From Poa pratensis (lineage: Eukaryota; Streptophyta; Magnoliopsida; Poales; Poaceae), in assembly GCA_947311845.1 (NCBI GenBank), contig CAMZMU010000075.1, positions 22,734,577 to 22,798,576 on the forward strand: a stretch of DNA of 64,000 nt. Direction: 5' to 3'. Below the pieces are notes generated by a model. It was not told the DNA's origin. It made no database searches and saw only the letters and a list, made by a program, of their open reading frames with translations. A program made the translations under genes and the position numbers. Positions 55,101 through 64,000 of this stretch are shown here, one piece after another (positions within the stretch are counted from its first letter, which is position 1; every line of letters begins with the position of its first letter).

Positions 55101-58100
55101 AGAGAGAGGAGCCGCACCTTGATGCCATGCTGGGAGAGGGCTGCGCTAGGGGAGGAGAGGCCCAGAAGCCGGCGGAGGAGGGCGGAAACTGGAGGAGGAC
55201 GACGAGATCTGGCGGAGGAGCTGCTGGCCGCCTGAGAGGAGAGAGCTCCTCTCTCTCTTTTCAGTTCGATTCCTGCCACGAGTTAGTTCCCCACCCTCTC
55301 TCACATCGATTCCTATCTATATTACCCCCCAATTCCTTCCCATTCCCGCCCAATTTCTGTTTCCCGCTCCGTCGAGGAGTGTTTCCCGCTCGATCTGCGC
55401 GGCGATGACGAAGGCGTCCGCAAACGACCAGAGCGACGCCTTCTTCGCATAAGCGTCGACCTGGACGCCTTAAATAGCGAATCTGGACGCCTTAGACACG
55501 ATCATAAGGCGCTCGCGACGCTTTGCCATCCCGGGGCGCTCTGACGCTTAAGCGTCGAGTAGGCGACGCCATTGCGACGCCTTTAAAACCATGATTTTGA
55601 GGTTAACTAGCCTCTAGTGCATGTGGGTATACTACATCATTTGATAGGTAAGTGGGAGCTATAAATAGTACATGGAGATGTGCCAAGCAAAGGACACCAT
55701 AACTTCATTCCTTATCAGTACACAAGGCAAGGGACGATAACATTGTTTCTACTTTACAACTTATAAGACTGGAAACATGTAACAATTACATTGTTTTGTT
55801 TCAAACTCCGTAAGAGCCACATAGGTGAGGTCATGAGGATACTAGAAACTTCACAACGATAATTTGGCATGAAGGATTGGGGACAAGATTAGGGGCAGAA
55901 GTAGTGAAAAACTTTGGGTATCATCTCATCTGTTTCTGCCGCAAGTTTATGGAAGGTTTACGACTCACAGTATGGAGATATAAGTTAATTTAGGAGTTAA
56001 TGGGCATCCATAACTTGGCCTGTGTACATGAATTAGTCCATATGGTATACACTGAAATACATATGGATGTTGACTGCTCTCTTTAATGTCTTCCGATGTA
56101 GATAGATATTCAAGTTGCAAAACTAGGCTTGCATAAAATGGATTCAGTGTAACTGTAAGATCTGTTCCAAACGTGTGCAAAACAATTCTAACAAGCATGC
56201 TTGCAAGAAATAAGCTAACCAGCAAACACTGTGATTCTCTTGATGTTGACACTCAAAGATGTTCTTATTTTTATATTCTTCAGTTTAGCTTGCTGTTTTT
56301 ATAGACATATGCCATTGACACCTTCTTTTTCTTCTCAGTAAAGTGTGGGATGCACTAACAGGAGATGAACTTCACTCATTTGAACACAAGCATATAGTCC
56401 GTGCATGTGCCTTTTCTAAGGTATTGCTTGTTCAAACTGATGCCCTGTTGCATCTTTTTTTTGGTCCTGAATATTGTTTGCTGTCACGCATTTATGGCCT
56501 ACTGAATTAAAGCCTGATGTATTCTAATATGTTATTCCTGCTGGAGATATATTGACTATCAAAAGAAAACATACTTGTTTATTAAAATCTGGACCATTTA
56601 CGTGCTTTAACCAATTCGGTTTGTCCTTCCTGAGCAGTTTAAACCTGATTAAATTGCAAATGCCACTGCAGGATACCAACCTATTGCTTACTGGCGGTAT
56701 GGAAAAGATTTTGCGTGTATATGATTTGAACCGTCCAGATGCTGCTCCAAAAGAACTAGCCAAATCACCTGCTTCTGTCCGAACTGTTGCTTGGCTTCAT
56801 AATGACCAAACTATACTGAGTTCCTGCACTGATACGGGCGGTGTAAGGTGTGTGTGTTTGTCTTTGTGCAAGAAATGCCTCAATTAGTATCTTAAACATC
56901 TAGATGCTTGGTTGTATAGTATAATGCATCTTGAATAACTACTTTGGTATTTAACAGGTTATGGGATGTGAGGAGCGAAAAGATTGTCCAAACTCTTGAA
57001 ACCAAGGCACCTGTTACTAGTGCAGAAGTAAGCCAGGATGGCAGGTTCATCACCACAGCTGATGGCTCAAGTGTAAAATTTTGGGATGCTAACCAGTAAG
57101 TCTTTTTCCATTGACATATATCTGCACCATACGATTAAGATTAATTCCTTGCCTACAAAACTTTTGGTGGTTATCCTGCAGCTTTGGGCTTGTTAAAAGC
57201 TATGACATGTCGTTTACCGTGGAGTCAGCTTCACTTGAGCCAAAGTCAGGGAGCAAGTTCATTGCTGGAGGGGAAGATATGTGGGTTCATGTATTTGATT
57301 ACTTCACTGGTGAAGAAATATGTAAGTCGGTCTGTTTTGACATTTAGTCATTCACACTTCTCTTCAATTTTAGTGTGGTTTCGCATTATCCATAACATAA
57401 ACTATAGCACTATATGTTAACTTGGTTTCTTCTTATTTATAGCTTCCTTGCATGTCACAAATTTACTATAATAACAATTAAGATAATGAAGCTGAAATTC
57501 TGTGTTCATAACTTAACTCGTTGAATGTTGAGCTTTTGCTCTACATTTGTCTGATCGTTCTTGTTGCACTTGTCATTAACTCTGAAAAAAAAATCATGCA
57601 GTGGAAGTTGTTTCACTGCTGCAGGAATTCTCTTACGACAACACCTTGTAGTCACTCGTTGTGTTTTTCTTATATCCTGATGCATTGACTATCTGATGCT
57701 ATTTATGTTGCAGTGTTGAAATGCTATTGGTTTGGTTGTGCTTCAGTTGTATATTTTTCAGAACTTTGCTTGTTGATCGTTGTTACTCTTCTTTGGTTCT
57801 TTTTTCCTCCATAACTGACACGGAGTATTATTTATCCTGGCCACAACTGATATTCTTGTTGTGCTTGTGCAGCCTGTAACAAAGGGCACCACGGCCCAGT
57901 TCACTGCGTCCGGTTCGCACCTGGGGGTGAATCATATGCATCAGGGTCGGAAGATGGCACTATCCGGATCTGGCAGCTAAGCCCAGCTAACACGGACGCC
58001 GAGGAGGCAGCGGATGCAAATGGTAAACCGAAGGTTGGTGTGGAGGAAGTTACATGTAAGATCGAAGGCTTCCACATTCCTAAGGAGGACAAGGCCGAGG

Positions 58101-58105
58101 AGTAG
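52105..58105 (+). CDS. WD40 protein, STRAP-like (serine-threonine kinase receptor-associated protein)
   Basis: Seven exons: 52105-52222, 53718-53853, 56339-56420, 56672-56847, 56958-57095, 57182-57321, 57873-58105. All borders are GT..AG, all phases fit, and the total is 1023 bases (340 residues plus TAG). The protein is made of WD40 repeats: [160 protein letters not shown]. The order and length match plant STRAP/UNRIP-type proteins, adaptors in SMN/snRNP assembly and signalling; the plant role is less clear. The start is the first ATG, in [19 protein letters not shown]. The gene looks intact; intron 2 carries a hAT MITE. Confidence 0.93.
53005..53034 (+). repeat. (CA)n microsatellite in intron 1
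   Basis: About 14 CA units, interrupted once by CT, in the first intron of the STRAP-like gene. Confidence 0.9.
54806..55593. mobile_element. hAT MITE in STRAP intron 2 (788 bp)
   Basis: Perfect 16-base ends CATGGTTTTAAAGGCG / CGCCTTTAAAACCATG are flanked by ATTTTGAG at 54798-54805 and 55594-55601, an 8-bp duplication as for hAT. Subterminal words GGCGACGCC, CGCCTTAG and GCGCTTAAGCG repeat in both orientations. The GC-rich core has frames on both strands but no domains. Confidence 0.92.
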
Positions 58106-59382
58106 AGGATTACATCGTTGGCCTACCTGGCCATCCTTCGTTCTTTGCCGAGATGCTGTTGGTGTCAAAGCTGCTCTTTGTGTTCTTACCTTGCGTCGCC
58201 GTTCGTCAAAGCCGTTTTCGCGCAAGGGTTACTGGCTTGTATCATTGTACGAGTACTTCACTGCACCGTGGGAAAATCGTTTGTCCTTGAATGAGCAAAA
58301 GCTGGGGAATTTTTTGTGCACCGAGAATAAGCCAAGAGTAGAACAGGTTGGTGGTATCGTGCCTGTATTCATGCACAAGAGTGTATGCTGCCGACTGAAG
58401 TGGTGACTGGATTAGATTCAAATGCCATCGTGATCACAATTTTTTGAAGATGATTTATGGGAAAACGCTTTCAGAAATTGTGTTATTTTTTGAATGTCAT
58501 CTCATGTTTAGACAATTCTTGTCATCTTAAACTGTGTTCAGACGCTTGTGTTTAAGGGTGTGTTTGGTTTTGGGATATCCCCCAAGTGGCTAGGGATAGC
58601 CACTTTTGTAGTGGTTGCCCTATGTTTGGTTGGGATGGTTGGGAGGGTGGGGGAGGCAGGGGTAGCTAGATGTCACGATTATTCCGCCAGTGGCTCTGCT
58701 CGTCCGCCCAAATCGGCTGGATGGTGCGAACCACTTCTGGCTCCCGGACTAGCCTCACCCAGAAATAATTTTTGGCGTCGATTTCGCTCGCTCACCGCGT
58801 GCGAAAGAATAGAAAACCCCAACCTTATCTCTTTTCCCCTCGTCTCTTGTCACTTTCCCTCTCGCGAACCACAGGCGATGGCGACCAAGAAATCGAGCCG
58901 GCGCAGGGGACCTCGTTGGAACTACTCCGGGGCTGCGACGGCTGGTACCCCTCTTCCTCTCCCCTCCATTCCTTTGTCGGCAGCAGGCTTCTATCTCCTA
59001 GCTGCTCACTCTCCTCTTTTATCTCGGTAACTAGGGGCGGCGGTGGCAAGAAATCTCGACAAGGGGAGACCAGAGGCGGCGGCGAGGCTGCTCCGGACAG
59101 CGGCATGAGTTATCTTCCTCCTTTCCCCTCGTTTTCTTGGTCGGCGGCGGGGCCCCTCCTCCTAGCTGTCTTCCATGTCTCGGTCGGCGATGGGAACGAC
59201 CGCTCGGGTAGATGTTTGGAAGGGGCGGCGAGGTAGGGGCCGAGCTCGCCTCGATTACTTGTTGTGCCGCTCGTGGAGGTTGCTTGGGAGGGGCGACGAG
59301 GCTGCGGCTCCGCTTGCCCTGTCCATCTCAAATTCCTTGGCGTCTCCTCTCTGTTGTTTGTTCCCTCTATACCTCCTATGTA

Positions 59383-59842
59383 GGAAAATTTTATCTAGTT
59401 GATGCTGGATATGGAGCCAGACCGGGGTTCTTGCCTCCATTTCGACGTGTGAGATACCATTTGAATGAGTGGGGAAACAAATCCAGTGCAAGATGATAAG
59501 GAGTTGTTGAACCTTAGGCATTCTTCTCTACGTGTGTCCATAGAGCGTGGATTTGGGTCACTCAAGAGAAGATTCAAAATACTTGATGATGCCCAACCAT
59601 TTTTTCGCTTTCCTACTCAAGTAGACATTGTTGTAGCTTGCTGCATTATTCACGATTGGGTTATAAATGATGGGATAGACGAATATATCATACCCGAGGA
59701 TGAATGGACACCAAACATTCATCATGCCTCAACATCAAGTGGCCAAGCACAAGAACTTGCATACATGTCTAATTTTAGGAAAGAAACTGCTGATCAAATG
59801 TGGGAAGATCGACAAAACTATTTGCATAAACAAAATATGTAA
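59383..59842 (+). pseudogene. PIF/Harbinger transposase C-terminal part
   Basis: GKFYLVDAGYGARPGFLPPFRRVRYHLNEWG is the DDE_Tnp_4 block around the second catalytic Asp. The next block SLRVSIERGFGSLKRRFKIL contains the final Glu (E in IERGFG), followed by VDIVVACCIIHDWVINDG. The frame changes by one base near 59478. The first catalytic Asp and the helix-turn-helix are missing; the GC-rich 58.6-59.37 kb stretch before it shows no domain. An internally deleted, inactive transposase. Confidence 0.85.
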
Positions 59843-60099
59843 TCATTGCTTGATGTCCAGTGTTGGTAATGACATTTTATTTGCTGAAATGAAGTTTGTA
59901 ATGACATTTTATTTGCTGGCATTAAATTGTATGGAGATGATTGCTTGCTGATTTTTGTTTCTTTATGTTCTAGTATTACTCATATTGTCTCTACATGTCC
60001 AACTTGCTGCTGAAATTGTTTCTTTATGTTCAGCTAGTTGCTGAAATTGTTTCTAATATACAATCTTCATGTGTTCTTTTGTGTGGCATATTGTAGGAA

Positions 60100-61313
60100 A
60101 TGGAGACTAAGCAAGTTGCATGGACACCTACCATGTCAGCATACATGCTTGCTAACCTATGTGATGTTGTGGCTAAGGGCACTAGAACATCTACCGGCTT
60201 CAAGAAGTGTCACTATGTTGCTTGTGCCAAAGCTTTGAATGATCATTTTCATCTTAGCTTGACCGACACACAAATCAGTAATCATAATAGGACATGGAGG
60301 AGGAAATATCAAAAGATTGTGAAACTCAAGCAATTGAGTGGTGCAGGATGGGATGAAGAGAAGTTCATCATTGTTCTTGATCATGAGCATTACACAATCC
60401 ATATTCTGGTATAATACTTGCTGGAATCTATATGTTTCTTGTCAAATACTTGCTGAAATGAATCCTCCTATGCCTATATATTGCTAAAATGAATCATTCT
60501 ATTCTTATATATATTGCTGGAATGAATCCTTCTATGCCTATATATTGCTGGAATTTATATTTTTATGCCTATATATTGCTGGAATGTGTATCTTTTGTGT
60601 CAAATTATTGCTGAAATAAGTAATTCTATGCCTAATATTGCTGAAACGAACCATGTCATGCATATATATATTGTTGTAATTTGTATCTTTTATGTGGTTT
60701 ACTTGTTGTACTTTATTTGTAGGTCATAATAGTTTCTGAAATAATTTCTTTTACCTCTCAGGATCATAAAGAGGATGAACCTTTCCTTAACAAACCCATT
60801 GAGCATTATGGTGAGATGGCTACAATTCATGGAGGAAGCATGGCCACAGGGCAATTCGCTAGAGGATCAAGTGAGCCTCTAGCAACACACAATGTGATTC
60901 ATCTTGATGAAGAAGCAGCTGCCACCAATGAAGAAGATAGCCAATCACACAATGTGGGTGAGTCCTTGGCTCCCAAGCTTTAAAAGGCCAAAGCTAACCC
61001 TTGTGCAGATGAGGGGCTGCAAGCAACTCTCATTGCTTGTAGTGAAAGACTAGTTTTTGCCATAGACAAGACTGCTAGCACGGACAACAACTCTCCATTG
61101 GACCTTTGGGAGAACATGAAGACACTCCCGGGTTTTGGTTTGGATTTTCTTGCCGACTACTATGCCTACTTGGTTGACAATCCTCGTACCGCAACGGTGT
61201 TCCAAGTGTTGGAGAATGATCAAAAGATGGTTTGGGTTTCTAGCTATGTCAAAAATACCTTTCCAGACTTTGTTCCAAATATTGATCCAAGTGATGGAGA
61301 AGCCGAAGGTTGA
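60100..61313 (+). pseudogene. Myb/SANT-like accessory gene of the PIF element
   Basis: Exon 1 (60100-60408) reads METKQVAWTPTMSAYMLANLC...TGFKKCHYVACAKALNDHF...TDTQISNHNRTWRRKYQKI, a Myb/SANT-like DNA-binding domain as in PIF ORF1 proteins, which help transposase reach the ends. Exon 2 (60762-61313), phase 0 after CTCAG, holds an Asn/Glu-rich region and LQATLIACSERLVFAID..LPGFGLDFLADYYAYLVDN. An in-frame TAA at 60981-60983 (after APKL) interrupts it. Confidence 0.75.
60415..60760 (+). repeat. TATGCCTATATATTGCTGGAAT repeats in an intron
   Basis: The intron between the two Myb/SANT exons is mostly 30-40-bp degenerate copies of TTGCTG(G/A)AAT..(T)CTATGCCTATATA, about seven units. Confidence 0.75.
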
Positions 61314-61321
61314 AGGCTGAT

Positions 61322-61532
61322 TGATTGTGGTGTGGAATTGGAGGAAACGGGATACCTTCTTAGGTCCCGGTTGCATGTTTAAATAGATGGGAAGAGCCCC
61401 CATCGTGGCCTTACAGAGGAGGCCGATCATTGGTGTACTACACCATACGAACATGCCTGAAACTGAAGAAAAGGAGGTGAGCAGGTACAGGGGAATAGGA
61501 GGCGAGCAGGTTCAGTTACAAGAAGTTCAACA
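61322..61532 (-). repeat. 3' LTR of a second copia element (211 bp)
   Basis: On the minus strand: TGTTGAACTTCTTGTAACTG...CACCACAATCA, TG..CA ends, preceded by the purine tract TTAGGGGGG. It has inserted into the PIF element. Confidence 0.85.
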
Positions 61533-63800
61533 CCCCCCTAATCTAAACGTTGGAAAGGTTTAGAATACGCCTAAACTCATGAAGTTGTGGAACAGGTAAC
61601 GCCTTGGTAAAACCATCTGCAATTTGATCTTTGCTAGAGATAAAGCGAACATCTAGCAATTTGTTGGCAACCCTGTCACGAACAAAATGAAAATCAATTT
61701 CAATGTGCTTGGTGCGAGCATGAAAGACTGGATTTGAAGACAGGTATGTAGCACCAAGATTGTCGTACCAGAGGCAAGGTCTTTCTTTGAGGGAAACACC
61801 AAGTTCTTTGAGTAATGCTTCAACCCAAATTAGTTCAGTGGTGGCATTAGCTAGAGCTTTATATTCTGCTTCAGTACTAGACTGAGATACCGTTGCTTGC
61901 TTGCGAGCAGTCCAAGAAATAAGGTTGGGACCAAAGAATATAGTAAAACCACCTGTAGAGCGTCGGTCATCAGGACATCCTGCCCAATCTGCATCGGAGA
62001 AGGCACTAAGAAGGGTAGAAGGAGCCTTTTGAAATGTGAGACCATTTGACAAGGTACCCTTAACATATCTCAAGATTCTTTTGGCTGTTGTCCAATGAGT
62101 TGTTGTAGGTGCATGAAGAAATTGACAAACTTTATTGACTGAAAAAGAAAGATCTGGCCGTGTGAGGGTCAAATATTGCAAAGCGCCAATAATACTCCTG
62201 TAGTGTGTAATATCATCAGGACCAAGAGGTGTGCCATCTGTAAGTGACAATTTTTCTGAAGAGGATAGTGGTGTGGGACATGGCTTACATTTACTCATGC
62301 CCACTCTTTTAAGCAAGTCAGCTGCATATTTCTCTTGTGTCAAGATCAATGTACCATGAACTTTCTTAACTTCCATGCCCAAAAAGAAGTGAAGATCACC
62401 CAAATCTTTGAGAGCAAAATCTTGGCTTAAATCTTTTAATAGAGCAGAGATTGCTTGGTCGGAGGAGCTGGTCACAATGATATCATCCACCTAGATCAAC
62501 ATAAAAATAGTGATACCTGACTTGTTGTATAGAAACAAGGATGTATCAGCTTTGGATGATATGAAGCCAAGAGTATGAAGTTTAGATCTAAGCCGAGAGT
62601 ACCATGCACGAGGAGCTTGTTTTAAACCATAAAGAGCTTTGTCAAGCTTGCAGACATGATGTGGAGCTTGAGGATTTTCGAAACCAGGAGGTTATTGCAT
62701 GTAGACTTCCTCTTCCAGAACGCCATGTAAAAACATGTTCTTAACGTCTAGCTGCCGTAAGCTCCAACCACGAGAGATAGAAATAGCCAAAACAAGACGT
62801 ATAGTAGCAGCTTTCACAACAGGGCTAAAAGTTTCCTCATAATCAATACCATAACGTTGTTTGAATCCTTTTGCAACAAGACGAGCTTTATATCTGTCAA
62901 TTGTACCATCAGATTTTTCCTTGATGCGGTAGACCCATTTGCAATCAATCACATTCTTGTTAGAACTAGGAGGTACAAGGTGCCAGGTTTTGTTTCGCAT
63001 AAGTGCTTGATATTCTTCTTCCATAGCATGATGCCAATTTTTATCACGAATGGCTTCCGAATTTTTTTGTGGTTGTCCTGTTACAGTAAGCATACCATAC
63101 GGAACAGTACCATCAGTGAAAATTCTTGGTTGGCGTATACCTTTTTGTAGACGAGTGCGAGCAGCAATAGGGAGATCTTGGGCAGCAACAGGAGGTATTG
63201 CAGGACTCGGTGGTGCAGAAGATCCTGATGAAATGTCGTTGTCCACATGTGCATGTCCACTTGGAGCAGGGGATCCGGAAGACGCTGTGTGCCCACTTTG
63301 TGGCGTAGAAGATCCAGTGGAGGGGGCCCGAGCTCTTGTCCTGTCTGGTGATGCGGAAGGGCTGGATTGGCTGGCCGAGATGCTTCGGCCAGAGGGAGGA
63401 GTGGTCAGCCCAGTGGGCACCTGACGACGCGACGTGGCGGAGCAGGACGCGTCAGTGTGCTGCTGCTGCGCCAGGGGGGATGTTTGGTCCCGATCCGAGG
63501 CAGAGTTCTGACCAGAATCTGCATGGAAATCAGTATTGGACTGCAAATTGCTAGATGCACCCAGCCCCGCATTATTTTCTGAATTTTCTTGACTATGTTC
63601 TGTGCTTTCTCTGCTGATATTTTCTGTATATGTATCAGCTGATGCGTCCATTGTTGCGACATGTGGATGGTTAGCAATAGTAGGAACAATAAACATGTGA
63701 TCATTGTTAGTGTGCACCCCCTCATTGTTGGATGGAATAGATGAAGTATGGTGGGGTAATAAAAGGATTTCAGCACGAAGACGGGAACCAGCATTAGGAT
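61533..63800 (-). pseudogene. Ty1-copia pol: reverse transcriptase and RNase H
   Basis: Right to left: a Ser/Pro/His-rich linker after integrase (63717-63150), then RVT_2 ([71 protein letters not shown]), the VDDIIVTSS catalytic box, then RNase H ([46 protein letters not shown]). Two stops break it: TAA at 62692-62694 after VYMQ, and TAG at 62491-62493 replacing the Tyr of YVDD. The polyprotein cannot be made in full. Gag and the 5' side are beyond the window or beyond the LTR at 63801. Confidence 0.92.
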
Positions 63801-64000
63801 TGAAAGGACACGGATGTCGCCTACCAGGAGGGGGGGTGAATGCGCGATTAAAATTCTTTACGGTTTAGGCTTGAATAAATGCAGAATAAAACTAGCAGTT
63901 AATTTATCAAGCACAAAACCTAAACAAATCTAGGTTTACCTATGTGCACCAACAACTTATGCTAATAAAGATAATCAACTATGTGATAGCAAGATATATT
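63801..64000 (+). repeat. start of another family-X LTR
   Basis: TGAAAGGACACGGATGTCGCCTACCAGGAGGGGGGGTGAAT matches the end of the LTRs at 25726 and 32399. It has inserted in the copia element and continues past the window. Confidence 0.8.

Larger units (their letters stand above)
58556..61321 (+). mobile_element. PIF/Harbinger element, right end cut by copia
   Basis: TAA then GGGTGTGTTTGGTTTTGGGATATCCC at 58556 is a Tourist/Harbinger end. Downstream are a transposase remnant (59383-59842) and a Myb/SANT gene (60100-61313), the two genes of autonomous PIF elements. The right end is not seen because a copia LTR begins at 61322. Confidence 0.8.

Noticed and set aside
54832..55408. Genes inside the hAT MITE of STRAP intron 2
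   Set aside because: Frames on both strands are low-complexity and lie within a transposon bounded by perfect terminal repeats and target duplication.
1..64000. CRISPR array, operon or prophage
   Set aside because: All direct repeats found are transposon- or microsatellite-related, and the genes have spliceosomal introns; the sequence is plant nuclear.

Overview
The window is nuclear DNA of a large-genome grass, most likely a wheat/barley relative (Triticeae). The evidence is spliceosomal introns with GT..AG borders, a GC-rich single-intron transporter gene, a DUF6598 protein (a family I know mainly from Triticeae), and dense, nested transposable elements of nearly every plant class. There are no bacterial features such as operons, ribosome-binding sites or CRISPR arrays. 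Species and family names are inference, because nothing could be searched.

Layout. 1-1562: 5' part of a Ty1-copia element on the minus strand (gag, CCHC knuckles, protease motif, primer-binding site, 138-bp LTR). 1563-7130: an unusual block of broken pieces of four unrelated host genes on the plus strand (Exo70 exocyst subunit, a ribosome-inactivating-protein-like domain, ribosomal protein uS8/S15a, the start of a glycerol-3-phosphate acyltransferase), with two sets of internal duplications. 8.4-11.2 kb: LINE end, a CACTA element and hypothetical minus-strand reading frames. 11.8-15.5 kb: a DUF6598 gene with an apparent frameshift. 16-18.8 kb: foldback element and MITEs. 19.0-24.9 kb: a Mutator-like element (9-bp target duplication) into whose first bases a 4.3-kb LINE has inserted (16-bp target duplication). 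25.2-33.5 kb: Harbinger end, two LTR fragments, and a second Mutator-like element (9-bp duplication) holding a complete solo LTR. 35.5 kb: near-perfect palindrome. 37.0-38.6 kb: Harbinger element with a broken accessory gene. 39.2-40.8 kb: intact MFS (spinster-like) transporter gene. 41.2-50.6 kb: Stowaway, retroposon, hAT deletion derivative, and a LINE split by a complete 6.1-kb non-autonomous LTR retrotransposon (CCAAT duplications). 52.1-58.1 kb: intact seven-exon WD40 gene of the STRAP type with a hAT MITE in intron 2. 58.6-61.3 kb: PIF/Harbinger element (transposase tail plus Myb/SANT gene), cut by a second Ty1-copia element whose pol runs to 63.8 kb, itself cut by another LTR that leaves the window.

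Only two genes look intact: the MFS transporter and the STRAP-like WD40 gene; the DUF6598 gene is probably damaged. Almost everything else is transposon-derived. Target-site duplications and terminal repeats read directly from the sequence allow the order of many insertions to be worked out.
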